This document shows, piece after piece, positions 1 to 8,223 of a stretch of DNA of 64,000 nt. Position 1 is the stretch's first letter. Every line of letters begins with the position of its first letter. This stretch comes from Oscillospiraceae bacterium (GTDB taxonomy: Bacteria; Bacillota; Clostridia; Oscillospirales; Acutalibacteraceae): positions 1-64,000 of the forward strand of contig SVPH01000004.1 in NCBI GenBank assembly GCA_015065965.1. The letters run 5' to 3'. The translations under genes and the position numbers were made by a program. The notes beneath the pieces were generated by a model that saw only the letters and a list, made by a program, of their open reading frames with translations, was not told the origin of the DNA and searched no databases.

Positions 1-1664
1 GTTGTTGCTCTGATGGTTTCGCAATCGGGAACAATAATTGCATCATATTCCATTTCGCCGACCTTAAGGGGTGCAGTTGCGTTTTCGCACTGAGAGGGGA
101 GAAGCGATTCGCTGATAAAGTTGAAATCTATGCTGCCTTTAAGAAGCCAACTTGTGAGATTCTGGAATTTTTCATCCATATTTTCTCGCATGAGAGCGGT
201 TTTATCATTGGGACCCCAATGAAGCCAGAAACTTTCAACAGGGTGGATTACGCCGACTTTGACAACGGGCTTACCTCTTGTCATTGCGGCATTTACTCTT
301 GCAAAATGGTCTTCAAGATATGAGAATTCTTTCCACCATGGTGACTGATAGTGGATTGAAGCGGGATAGTCACGCTTTGCTTCGCCTCCCATTGCATACC
401 ATGAAAGGTGAGGAACTCTTATGGTTACGCCGAGGCATGCCTGCCAGTCGCCGTGAAGTTTGTAGCCTCTGAAGTCATAGTCCCAGCCGGTAACACCGTA
501 TAGTTCGGAGAGCATACCTTCTCTGCCATACTGATGAACGGCGGATTGCGCCTGCTTTGCCGTTGTAAATTCAAAACTTGCACAAAGCATATCAATGCCG
601 GGCAGATCAAAGCCTCTGTATGAACGCATTGCATCGCCTAAAGCGGCAGTCTGGCTGTGAAGCGACGGTTCTTCCATCATGTGGCCCGTCAAAGCAATTC
701 CGTTTTCTCTGCACCAGTTACCGCAGACATCAGCAAAAGCCTCTGCAAAACGCTCTGAGATATGGTCATGATAATGATAACGTGTAACCGATGCCTTGTT
801 ATCGGGCAGTTCCCAGAAAATTTCGGGCAGAGAATTAATTATATCTTCGCCATACTGTGATTTATATGTATCGGGGAAATCATCTGTCCACGGCATGAGA
901 ATGTCATCGGTATCGGTTGAGTTGTTAAGAAGTTTCTTGCGTGTGAACTGAGGTTCATCGGTAAAGATTGCAGGAACAACGTTGCCGAAATGTTCACCGA
1001 TGGTTTCTTTATATCTCTCATGTGTAACTTCAACAAAGCGCTTAACCGCTTTGGGATTAAGCGTGTCAAGATATGTCTGGTTATTATACCACGGTGAAGG
1101 AGTGTGAATTTTAAGGTAGGCATACCACTTAGTACCTTTCGCTTCATCGTTTTCACCGATTACTTTGTAGTCGGCAAGGTAACCTTCGGAATCAAGAACA
1201 ACATCGTAACATGCAATAAGATGCCCTTTACCGTTTCTGCTGCCTTCTGCTCTTGAATCAACATAGTTTGAAGCGGTTTCACAGTTGTCGCAGGGAACGG
1301 TGGTCATAAGCAGACAGCGTGCTCTGTATTCCTCATCTTTTGTAACAAGACCGCCGGCTGCGCCTGAGGGCCATCTGTCCTCATCATAAAGCCATGCAAG
1401 CATGTGTTCTTTATCTGCCTTTTCGCAGCAGCACTTAATGAGTGACATGAATTCATCTGAAAGATAGTTTGTTGACATTCCTGTTCTTACATGCATATGG
1501 AAGCCGCCGAGGCCCATTTTTTTGAACACTTCAATCTGGCGGCAGAGTTCCTCAGCCTTGAGGTCGCTGTTCCATGCCCAGAAAGGAGTTCCTCTGTATT
1601 CACAGGTTGGATTTTTAAAGAGTTCGTCGCTCAGCGATGGAGCAGTATTCTTTTTATAAAGCAT
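1..1664 (-). CDS. GH106-like glycoside hydrolase (putative alpha-L-rhamnosidase), 3' end outside window
   Basis: The gene reads from ATG at 1664 (ribosome site GGAGGAAT just upstream) to the window edge with no stop, giving 554 residues of a longer protein. The N-terminus has the pattern of the GH106-like family: PFWAWNSDL near residue 25, then GGFHMHVRTG and AWLYDEDRWPSGAAGG around residues 50-105. Family members are large, often 800-1100 residues, and cleave terminal deoxy-sugars such as rhamnose from plant or bacterial glycans. No signal peptide is seen, so a cytoplasmic enzyme acting on imported oligosaccharides is likely. The downstream-facing phosphoesterase gene lies directly upstream with only 13 bases between them, so the two are probably co-transcribed. 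The fold class is a fair call. The exact sugar is not known from sequence. Confidence 0.75.
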   Translation of the reverse strand, partial: MLYKKNTAPSLSDELFKNPTCEYRGTPFWAWNSDLKAEELCRQIEVFKKMGLGGFHMHVRTGMSTNYLSDEFMSLIKCCCEKADKEHMLAWLYDEDRWPSGAAGGLVTKDEEYRARCLLMTTVPCDNCETASNYVDSRAEGSRNGKGHLIACYDVVLDSEGYLADYKVIGENDEAKGTKWYAYLKIHTPSPWYNNQTYLDTLNPKAVKRFVEVTHERYKETIGEHFGNVVPAIFTDEPQFTRKKLLNNSTDTDDILMPWTDDFPDTYKSQYGEDIINSLPEIFWELPDNKASVTRYHYHDHISERFAEAFADVCGNWCRENGIALTGHMMEEPSLHSQTAALGDAMRSYRGFDLPGIDMLCASFEFTTAKQAQSAVHQYGREGMLSELYGVTGWDYDFRGYKLHGDWQACLGVTIRVPHLSWYAMGGEAKRDYPASIHYQSPWWKEFSYLEDHFARVNAAMTRGKPVVKVGVIHPVESFWLHWGPNDKTALMRENMDEKFQNLTSWLLKGSIDFNFISESLLPSQCENATAPLKVGEMEYDAIIVPDCETIRAT

Positions 1665-1677
1665 ATTTATTCCTCCA

Positions 1678-3321
1678 CTATTCTTCGGGATGTTTTGAAA
1701 GAGGTTTATCCTCGCTCGAAGTGTTCCAGTTTATAAAATTATTGTGTTCGGCATAATACCATTCCATTTCAAACATTTTTGCGCTGTCATCAACAGGAAC
1801 AAAAAGTTGGTTTCTGTAAAAATACGGTTTGCCATGCATTTCTACTGTTCCGAGATCAGTTTTTACAAGTTGGCTGCCTTCGGTAAAAGTTGCCCTGTGA
1901 CCGTAGGATTCAACATAAAGGGTATCTTTTTCTTTGATAACTTTACCGCCGATAAACTGAATAACAACGCCGAACGGTGCATACCATATTCCGTCTTTTT
2001 TCTCGGGATAAAGTTCTCTTGAAATCAGTTCAAGCATCTGCCCCTTGAATGCCATTTTCGTCCAGTCATATGTCGGCGCAAGTGCATAAGGCGTGATTAA
2101 ATCCTTGCTTTTGTCAATTGTAAAAACATCAATTATTCTGCCGTCTGCAAGGTAAGCCGTTGCGGTGAGCACATTGCCGTCGATTTCAACAAGTGTGTAT
2201 GAACCCATGCGGATTTCCTGCGGATAGAATGCAGAGTGCCAAATTTTACGTGCGTTTGAATGGTAGATATTTCCGCCGCCGTTGCCTACTATATAATGAA
2301 CCGTTCCCTCTGAAGGCTTGTCAAAATGTTCATCACCTTTTGTAGGAAAAGTTCTTGCAAACGAATGCTCGTGACCTTCAAAAAGAATGTCAAGTCTGCC
2401 GTCTTCAATGGGTTTTCTCAGCCACGGATAGCCGTCATTATTCTGACCCTCAGGCATAACGGGATAAATCGGAAAATGGTATGCGCCGAGTTTCCATGTT
2501 TTGTTGCTGTTTTGCAAATCGTTATATGCCCAGTCTTCCACAATATCGGGTGCATTGATGCCGAGAACAAGGAAATGGGTGTTGCCGTAGTCAAATGAAT
2601 AGTTTTCACCTGTGTAACCTTCGGGTCCGTTTTCGGGGTATGCAGCGCCAAACTGAAAATCAAAGAAATCGGCATGTTCAAGATAGAATTTACCTGTCGG
2701 TTCGGGAAAGTATGTAATGAAACCTCTGTTATCATGGTTGCCTGTGCACATCATATACGGCTTGCTCTCAATGATACCTTTCAGACCCTCAAACATTCCG
2801 TTCCATTGCAGTTCGTTCTGCCCGTTATCGCAGTTATCGCCTGCTGTAAAGATGAATCTGCATTCGGGATGTCTTTCAAGCGCGACTTTGAGCATATTTC
2901 CAACAATGCTGTAATCGGGCAGGTGACAGGGATCACCTTTCTGATGGTCTGAGATTACTATAAAACTGAATTTTTCAAGGTTTTCAGGCTCGGTTTCAAA
3001 TGTGAAGTTTTCACTGCGATTTTTATCTGATCCGACATTGTAGACATATTTTGTGCCGGCTTCAAGTCCGCTGAGCCTTACTGACCAGTAGTTACTGATA
3101 TCAATATCGGTTTCCTGTGTTTCAAATTTTGCCGCTGCTTTTATCCATTCTGTTTCATTTTCTTTGCGAAAAAGAATGTATCCGCATTCAACATCAGTGC
3201 ATGTACGCCAGATAACAGCCATCTGTGTTTTTGCATCGCCGCAAAAGGCGAGCATGATATGGTCAGGCACAGCGGTTGAGCCGCGCTCTGGTTTATAAAA
3301 ATTTCCGTTTCCGTCAATCAT
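1678..3321 (-). CDS. Metallophosphoesterase with PAP-like N-terminal domain and copper-amine-oxidase-like C-terminal domain
   Basis: This 547-residue protein has three parts. Residues about 20-115 look like the fibronectin-like N-terminal domain of purple acid phosphatases. Residues about 115-340 hold the metal-site motifs of calcineurin-type phosphoesterases: ISDHQ, GDNCDNG, GNHDNRG, GAYHFP and GHEHS. The first motif is D-x-H, as expected. The last 100 or so residues, with YVESYGHRATF and PYFYRNQLFVPVDD, resemble the small domain of copper amine oxidase N1 type that occurs in many secreted Clostridia proteins. The oddity is that no signal peptide is present although both accessory domains are usually extracellular. 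It sits before the GH106-like gene and has its own promoter. It probably removes phosphate from an organic ester; the substrate is unknown. Confidence 0.8.
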   Translation of the reverse strand: MIDGNGNFYKPERGSTAVPDHIMLAFCGDAKTQMAVIWRTCTDVECGYILFRKENETEWIKAAAKFETQETDIDISNYWSVRLSGLEAGTKYVYNVGSDKNRSENFTFETEPENLEKFSFIVISDHQKGDPCHLPDYSIVGNMLKVALERHPECRFIFTAGDNCDNGQNELQWNGMFEGLKGIIESKPYMMCTGNHDNRGFITYFPEPTGKFYLEHADFFDFQFGAAYPENGPEGYTGENYSFDYGNTHFLVLGINAPDIVEDWAYNDLQNSNKTWKLGAYHFPIYPVMPEGQNNDGYPWLRKPIEDGRLDILFEGHEHSFARTFPTKGDEHFDKPSEGTVHYIVGNGGGNIYHSNARKIWHSAFYPQEIRMGSYTLVEIDGNVLTATAYLADGRIIDVFTIDKSKDLITPYALAPTYDWTKMAFKGQMLELISRELYPEKKDGIWYAPFGVVIQFIGGKVIKEKDTLYVESYGHRATFTEGSQLVKTDLGTVEMHGKPYFYRNQLFVPVDDSAKMFEMEWYYAEHNNFINWNTSSEDKPLSKHPEE

Positions 3322-3351
3322 TGTATCAGAATCTCCTTTTTTGATAACACA

Positions 3352-3380
3352 ATTTTAGTTGTTTTACACAGTTTTGTCAA
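3352..3380 (-). promoter_or_regulatory. SigA-type promoter for the phosphoesterase/GH106 operon
   Basis: On the minus strand TTGACA (3375-3380) and TAAAAT (3352-3357) are 17 bases apart, about 30 bases before the start codon of the phosphoesterase gene. The -35 is a full consensus match. Confidence 0.8.
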
Positions 3381-3420
3381 TAAAATCAAAAACAGATTTT
3401 AAAGATTATGACAATAATTA

Positions 3421-3449
3421 TTGATTTTTTACTTAAAATGATGTATAAT
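3421..3449 (+). promoter_or_regulatory. SigA-type promoter for the BspA-like gene
   Basis: TTGATT (3421-3426) and TATAAT (3444-3449) are separated by 17 bases. The transcript would start near 3456 and leave about 30 bases before the AGGGGGA ribosome site. This places the true start codon at 3486, since longer in-frame starts would lie upstream of the promoter. Confidence 0.8.
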
Positions 3450-3485
3450 TCAAAATGCGATACTATGATTACAGGGGGACAAACT

Positions 3486-5048
3486 ATGAAGAAAATCGCA
3501 AAAATATTAAGCGTTGCGCTTGCTGTTATGATTGTTTTTATCGGCAACGCAATTCCTGCTTCGGCAGCAGGTGAGAGTTACCTTACCATAAAGGATTACG
3601 GCGGATTTGCCATGGTAACCGATTGCAATACAACCGCATCGGGCACTATTGATATTCCGTCAACTTATGAGGGTGTGAGTGTTACACATATCGGTAACAA
3701 CGCATTTAAAGATTGCACAAGAATAACGCAGGTAAATATCCCTTCGTCAGTAACGAGTGTAGGCAGCAATGCGTTTGACAGTTGCGAGGTGCTTACAAAA
3801 GTTGTGTTTGAAGGCAGCACATGCGACATTAAAGCGGCAGCATTCAACAACTGCGGCATGCTTGAAAGCGTTACGCTTCCGTCTTCGCTTAAATCTGTTG
3901 CGGATAAGACATTCTACGGTTGCAGAACTCTTGCGTCAATCTCAATTCCGTCAACGGTAACTTCAATCGGCAAAGAGGCTTTCGGTCTGTGCAGTTCCCT
4001 TGCGTCAGTTACAATTCCCGCATCCGTTACATCAATCGGAAAGAACGCGTTTATAGGATGCAATTCAGTTTCATCTTACGGCGTTGCAAGCGGAAACTCA
4101 GTTTACAGCAGTGTCAGCGGCGTGCTTTACGGTCCTTATGAAGCAGGTGTTAACACAGCAAAAACACTTATCCAGTATCCCAACGCAAAAACGCAGACAT
4201 CATATACTGTAGCATCGGGCACAAAAATCATTGCAGATTATGCATTCGGTGATAATACAAATCTCACAAATGTTACGCTTCCGAGCGGACTTGAAAAGAT
4301 TGACAGTTACGCTTTCTATAACTGTAAAAAACTTTCAAGCGTAACACTTCCTTCAACCGTTACATATCTCGGCTCACAGTCCTTCGGCAGATGTCCTGCA
4401 CTTAAGAGTATAACAATTCCTGCAAGCGTTGAAACTTTTGAAAGTGCGTTTTACAAGTCGGGTCTGGAAACCGTTGTTATTTTAAACGGCGTAAAAACCA
4501 TTGGCACAAAAGCATTTGAAAACTGCACAAGCCTTACTTCGGTTGAAATTCCGGCAAGTGTAAAAACCATAGATATCGGCGCTTTTTACGGCTGTACATC
4601 ACTTGGGAATCTGAATGTTCCCGCAACAGTAACAACTTTAAACACAGGTGCTTTTCAGGGTTGTGACAATATTACTCTTTGGGTTGAAAGCGGTTCGGCT
4701 GCTCATACATATGCAGTGAATAATTCGGTTAACTACGAAATCGGTACTTACAAAATTGATAAAACGGTAAAATCAATTTCTGTTCTCAATTTACCAAGTA
4801 TAACAAGTTATTATTACAAGGACACGCTTGACACAACAGGTCTTGTACTCAGCGTTAATTATACCGACGGCACAAGCGAGACAGTTAAAAGCGGATATGA
4901 AGTAACACCGAAAAAACTCTCAAAGACAGGTTCTCAGGTTATTACCGTAACATATGAGGATTGCACTGCAACTTTCAGTGTTAATGTTTCATATGCATGG
5001 TGGCAATGGATAATCCGCATTTTATTGCTCGGATTCCTTTGGTATTGA
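3486..5048 (+). CDS. BspA-like leucine-rich-repeat surface protein
   Basis: A 520-residue exported protein. Start ATG 3486 follows AGGGGGA and gives a clean signal peptide (MKKIAKILSVALAVMIVFIG, cleavage after ASA). Most of the protein is a tandem array of LRR_5 (BspA, TpLRR) units of about 23 residues with the repeating theme IPSSVTSIGxxAFxxC, in two blocks split by a non-repeat stretch with YGVASGNSVYSSVSGVLYG. Residues about 425-500 look like a bacterial Ig-like group 3 domain (DTTGLVLSVNYTDGT). The tail ends in a short hydrophobic run, WWQWIIRILLLGFLWY, that may hold the protein in the membrane. BspA-type proteins bind host or bacterial surfaces. The ligand here is unknown. Single-gene unit with its own promoter and terminator. 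Confidence 0.85.
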   Translation: MKKIAKILSVALAVMIVFIGNAIPASAAGESYLTIKDYGGFAMVTDCNTTASGTIDIPSTYEGVSVTHIGNNAFKDCTRITQVNIPSSVTSVGSNAFDSCEVLTKVVFEGSTCDIKAAAFNNCGMLESVTLPSSLKSVADKTFYGCRTLASISIPSTVTSIGKEAFGLCSSLASVTIPASVTSIGKNAFIGCNSVSSYGVASGNSVYSSVSGVLYGPYEAGVNTAKTLIQYPNAKTQTSYTVASGTKIIADYAFGDNTNLTNVTLPSGLEKIDSYAFYNCKKLSSVTLPSTVTYLGSQSFGRCPALKSITIPASVETFESAFYKSGLETVVILNGVKTIGTKAFENCTSLTSVEIPASVKTIDIGAFYGCTSLGNLNVPATVTTLNTGAFQGCDNITLWVESGSAAHTYAVNNSVNYEIGTYKIDKTVKSISVLNLPSITSYYYKDTLDTTGLVLSVNYTDGTSETVKSGYEVTPKKLSKTGSQVITVTYEDCTATFSVNVSYAWWQWIIRILLLGFLWY

Positions 5049-5056
5049 TAAAAAAT

Positions 5057-5086
5057 AAAGGGCTGTGAAAACAGCCCTTTTTATTA
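5057..5086. terminator. Bidirectional intrinsic terminator
   Basis: Perfect 10-bp stem AAAGGGCTGT / ACAGCCCTTT around a GAAA loop, with T-rich flanks on both strands. It lies between the convergent BspA-like and phosphoesterase genes and can serve both. Confidence 0.9.
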
Positions 5087-5097
5087 TTGCCTGATGA

Positions 5098-6279
5098 TTA
5101 TTTTATGAAAAAGAAAACAGAAACAATCTTATGGAGTGTTGTAAGAAAACTGTCTACAGCCTTATAGAACTTGTACTCAAATGTGCTGAGTGCACCTTCG
5201 CATTCGGGAATCTTTGAACCTTCTGCAAGAGCAAAATCATACATGCGAAGTGCTTCATATTCATAAGTTGAAAGATCTTTTTCGTCAAGAGTGATAAGGC
5301 CTACGCCTCTGTTGATATCGTTTGAATAGGAGTTGCAGCCAACGGTGGGAACGGTTGTGATGTCAACGCCTTCATAGTTTGTGGTAAAGTCATTTACATG
5401 GTCGTGGCCATAGAATGTAGCCATAACATCGCCTGTTTCAAGCCATGCGTCCATCTGACCGCCGTTTACATAAGAGGGGCAGGGTGGCTCAAAAATGAAG
5501 CCTTCGTATGCTCCGAAATTGGGAACGGGGAGATAAGCCTGACCATCAAATGTAAAATCTTCGATGCCAAAGGGAATTTTCATCATTCCTACTGCCTCAT
5601 ATGCTTCTGTAACGATAATGTGCTGGAAACTGATAGCAGGAACTGTTTTGCCGCCGTTGAGATTTTTGAGAGCAGCAGCGGTATCCTTATACCATTTTAT
5701 CTGATCTTCTCTTACATAGTCATAGCCGCCGACTTCAGCAACGGATGTACCTGAATCGATAAACCAGAGATTGAATGCGATGCCTGTGCCGTCAGAAGCA
5801 AGAATGGGGAGGTTGTGGTTTCCGCAGCCGTAAAGCGAGGGAACAGCGTCATATGCAAGGCAACCGGGATATTTCTGATATTCTTTGAGAAGAACTTCCT
5901 TTTCAACATTGTGTTCCTGGTCATGGTTGCCGAAAACAAGAGTAAAGGGAACATTTCTTTCAACGCAGGGAGCAACAATGGCTTCGATAGCCTTTGCCTG
6001 ATTTTCATAGCCTTCTGCAACAGTGTTGTCGCCGAGGTAAACAACAAGGTCGGGCTTTTGAGCATCAAGTGCTTCTCTCATAAGTTGAGCGGTTGTTGCT
6101 TCAAGAGTTTCATCATCCTGGCTGTCAGCAAAGATCATGATTTTGAATTTGCCGTCTTCGTTGAATTTCAAAGCGGCGTTTGAAGTGCTGTTATCTGCAG
6201 CAAATGCACAAGGAACAAATACCATTGAGAGCATAAGAACAGACATGATCACTGCAAGAACTTTTTTGGTAAGTTTCAT
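5098..6279 (-). CDS. Secreted metallophosphoesterase with C-terminal hydrophobic anchor
   Basis: 393 residues with a signal peptide (MKLTKKVLAVIMSVLMLSMV, cleavage after CAFA). Calcineurin-type metal motifs are present in order: FADSQDD (the usual D-x-H first motif has Gln in place of His), YLGDNTV, FGNHDQEH, SFQHIIV and YGHDHVNDF. The last 15 or so residues are hydrophobic (IVSVFFFIK) and may act as a membrane tail. It is a clear paralogue of the phosphoesterase at 44180-45316, which shares the FGDxxExDD, LGDN, GNHxxEH and GHDHxNDF pattern. It likely hydrolyses a phosphate ester or nucleotide outside the cell; the substrate is unknown. It is transcribed alone from the promoter at 6313-6341. 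Confidence 0.85.
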   Translation of the reverse strand: MKLTKKVLAVIMSVLMLSMVFVPCAFAADNSTSNAALKFNEDGKFKIMIFADSQDDETLEATTAQLMREALDAQKPDLVVYLGDNTVAEGYENQAKAIEAIVAPCVERNVPFTLVFGNHDQEHNVEKEVLLKEYQKYPGCLAYDAVPSLYGCGNHNLPILASDGTGIAFNLWFIDSGTSVAEVGGYDYVREDQIKWYKDTAAALKNLNGGKTVPAISFQHIIVTEAYEAVGMMKIPFGIEDFTFDGQAYLPVPNFGAYEGFIFEPPCPSYVNGGQMDAWLETGDVMATFYGHDHVNDFTTNYEGVDITTVPTVGCNSYSNDINRGVGLITLDEKDLSTYEYEALRMYDFALAEGSKIPECEGALSTFEYKFYKAVDSFLTTLHKIVSVFFFIK

Positions 6280-6312
6280 AAGTTATCACCTTTCGTTTAA
6301 TTGATGTATCAT

Positions 6313-6341
6313 ATTATACCAAAACAAATTAAGTTTTTCAA
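6313..6341 (-). promoter_or_regulatory. SigA-type promoter for secreted phosphoesterase
   Basis: Minus strand TTGAAA (6336-6341) and TATAAT (6313-6318) with a 17-base spacer, about 35 bases upstream of the ATG at 6279. Confidence 0.8.
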
Positions 6342-6400
6342 GAACAGAGAGTAATAAAATTATAATATTGTTTTGATATGCATGTGTTTTGACAAAGAGA

Positions 6401-6430
6401 AACACCCTGAGTTAATCAACTCAGGGTGTT
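6401..6430 (-). terminator. Terminator of the ylxM-ffh-trmD operon
   Basis: 13-bp perfect stem AACACCCTGAGTT / AACTCAGGGTGTT with a 4-base loop. On the minus strand it is followed by TCTCTTTGTC, a weak T-tract. The trmD stop codon lies inside the stem. Confidence 0.7.
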
Positions 6431-7152
6431 TTCAATGTATCAAGATATTCTTTATCTTTTTTTGTCAGTTCTGCTTTTTCGAGCATATCGGGGCGGCGTT
6501 CGAGAGTGCGTTTGAGGCTTTGCTCACGCTGCCATTTCTGAATATTCGCATGGTGACCCGATATCAGAACCTCAGGCACTTTTTCTCCGTGCCATTCAAA
6601 TGGTCTGGTGTACTGCGGATATTCGAGCAAGCCCGAATAATGGCTTTCCAGCGTAAACGCATCTTCGTTTGCAAGCACACCCGGCAGCATTCTTGAAATG
6701 CTGTCTGCAAGAATAAGCGCAGGCAGTTCACCGCCTGTCAGAACATAATCTCCGATTGAAATTTCCTCATCAACGATTTCATCAATAACCCTTTGGTCAA
6801 TGCCTTCGTAATGACCGCAGAGCAGAGCGATATTGTCGAGTTTTGAGAGTTCCTTAACCTTTTCCTGTGTAAGGGTTTTGCCCTGAGGAGAAAGATATAT
6901 AAGGTGCGGTTTTGTCCCCGTTTCATCACAAAGCGCTGAGTAGCAGTCATAGATGGGCTGAGTCTGCATTATCATGCCCGTGCCGCCGCCGTATGGCGCA
7001 TCGTCAACCCGGTTATGCTTATCAAGAGTGTAATCTCTGATATTATGGCAGTTTATTTCAACGCAGCCGTTGGCGCGTGCCCTGCCGATAATGCTTTCGC
7101 CCAGAACGCTTTCGCACATTTCGGGGAAAAGGGTTAAAATATCAATCCTCAT
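6421..7152 (-). CDS. trmD: tRNA (guanine-37-N1)-methyltransferase
   Basis: A 243-residue SPOUT-class methyltransferase. It transfers a methyl group from SAM to N1 of G37 next to the anticodon and prevents +1 frameshifts. N-terminus [12 protein letters not shown] is typical; the start is ATG 7152, not the in-frame TTG two codons earlier. The SAM-binding trefoil-knot motifs are visible: [22 protein letters not shown] and [14 protein letters not shown]. Length matches the family. The gene overlaps the rimM stop by 11 bases and is the last gene of a six-gene translation operon, so coupled expression is likely. Confidence 0.97.
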   Translation of the reverse strand: MRIDILTLFPEMCESVLGESIIGRARANGCVEINCHNIRDYTLDKHNRVDDAPYGGGTGMIMQTQPIYDCYSALCDETGTKPHLIYLSPQGKTLTQEKVKELSKLDNIALLCGHYEGIDQRVIDEIVDEEISIGDYVLTGGELPALILADSISRMLPGVLANEDAFTLESHYSGLLEYPQYTRPFEWHGEKVPEVLISGHHANIQKWQREQSLKRTLERRPDMLEKAELTKKDKEYLDTLKTP

Positions 7153-7663
7153 CGTCAAAAATACCTTTCAGCGGTCTGATAACAATACGGTTTTGCGCAA
7201 CATCGGTTTCAATAACAACATCGGGGATAGAGGGGATAAGGTATTCCTTACCGTTGCTGTCCTTAATGTGCCATACATCGTTTGCCCCTGTTTCGCTGAC
7301 ATCTGACAGCGTGCCGTAAATCTTATCAGGGTTATCGGCATCATAAACCGTGCAGCCGATAAGTTCCGCAATGAAATATGTGCCCTCGGGCAGTTTTGCA
7401 TCGCTGCGTTTCATATAGAGAACTTTTCCGCGCAGTTTCTGCGCCTTTTCAACGGAGTCAACGTCTTTAATTGTCAACAAAACAATGTTGCCGTGCGGCC
7501 TCGCAGTTTTAATCTGCGCCGCACAGCCTCCATTGCTGTCGAAATATAAAGTTTTAAACTTTTTTACGAATTCGGGTGAATCGCACCACGGATTGAAGCG
7601 GATTTCGCCCCTAATGCCGTGAGTGCCTACAATTTCACCGATTTCAAGGAATTCTTTAATCAA
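7142..7663 (-). CDS. rimM: 16S rRNA processing factor RimM
   Basis: 173 residues, the usual size. RimM helps mature the 3' domain of the 30S subunit and binds ribosomal protein S19. The N-terminal RimM barrel has [15 protein letters not shown], and the C-terminal PRC-barrel domain has LIGCTVYD followed by [12 protein letters not shown]. The start is TTG 7663, which overlaps the khpA stop (TTGATTAA). No good ribosome site precedes it, so translation probably depends on coupling from khpA. Gene order rpsP-khpA-rimM-trmD is the classical Bacillota order. Confidence 0.95.
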   Translation of the reverse strand: MIKEFLEIGEIVGTHGIRGEIRFNPWCDSPEFVKKFKTLYFDSNGGCAAQIKTARPHGNIVLLTIKDVDSVEKAQKLRGKVLYMKRSDAKLPEGTYFIAELIGCTVYDADNPDKIYGTLSDVSETGANDVWHIKDSNGKEYLIPSIPDVVIETDVAQNRIVIRPLKGIFDDED

Positions 7664-7889
7664 TTTCTACAACAACCCTTGTATCCTGACGAGTTGCAGC
7701 GGCACGCATAACTGTGCGGATAGCCTTTGCAATTCTGCCCTGCTTGCCGATAACTCTGCCCATATCGCCCTCGCTAACGTGAAGGTGATAAACAACAGTG
7801 CCGTCCTCAGCAGGTTCGTCAACGGTAACGGTTACCGCTGCGGGATCATCAACAAGACCCTGAGCGATGCTGATAAGTAAATCTTTCAT
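7656..7889 (-). CDS. khpA: KH-domain RNA-binding protein KhpA (YlqC)
   Basis: 77 residues, one type II KH domain with the GXXG loop in RVIGKQGRIAKAI. KhpA proteins bind RNA, usually with KhpB/Jag, and affect cell division and RNA stability in Gram-positive bacteria. Start ATG 7889 has GAGAGG upstream. It lies between rpsP and rimM, as in most Bacillota. Confidence 0.93.
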   Translation of the reverse strand: MKDLLISIAQGLVDDPAAVTVTVDEPAEDGTVVYHLHVSEGDMGRVIGKQGRIAKAIRTVMRAAATRQDTRVVVEID

Positions 7890-7914
7890 TATTAACCTCT
7901 CAGACCTTTAAGGA

Positions 7915-8157
7915 TTAAAGAACGCCTTCTTTTTTAAGGATAGCCTTAACAGTGTCTGTGGGCTGTGCGCCGTTTGCAATCCACTGCTTTGCCTTTTCAG
8001 CGTCTACCTTTACTTCTGTGGGGTTAGCAACGGGATTGTAAGTTCCGATTTCCTCGATGAATCTGCCGTCACGGGGATATCTTGAATCTGCAACAACGAT
8101 GCGATAGAAGGGAGCCTTCTTTGCGCCCATACGACGAAGTCTGATTTTTACTGCCAT
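7915..8157 (-). CDS. rpsP: 30S ribosomal protein S16
   Basis: 80 residues, [20 protein letters not shown], with the S16 signature [21 protein letters not shown] 8157 is chosen because GGAGGA lies 8 bases upstream; a longer TTG start at 8172 would contain that ribosome site. It sits between ffh and khpA in the operon and is a structural part of the 30S body. Confidence 0.97.
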   Translation of the reverse strand: MAVKIRLRRMGAKKAPFYRIVVADSRYPRDGRFIEEIGTYNPVANPTEVKVDAEKAKQWIANGAQPTDTVKAILKKEGVL

Positions 8158-8223
8158 GATAAATTCCTCCAAAATAAATAATAAACAAATTAATAAAATA
8201 TATAATGTATCGGTTAAACCGTA

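Noticed and set aside
3408-3485. Longer N-terminus of the BspA-like gene
   Set aside because: It runs through a clear promoter and lacks a ribosome site; the signal peptide begins at 3486.
3650-4720. Repeated units that might look like a repeat array or CRISPR
   Set aside because: The units are protein-coding leucine-rich repeats, not identical and not spaced by unique spacers.
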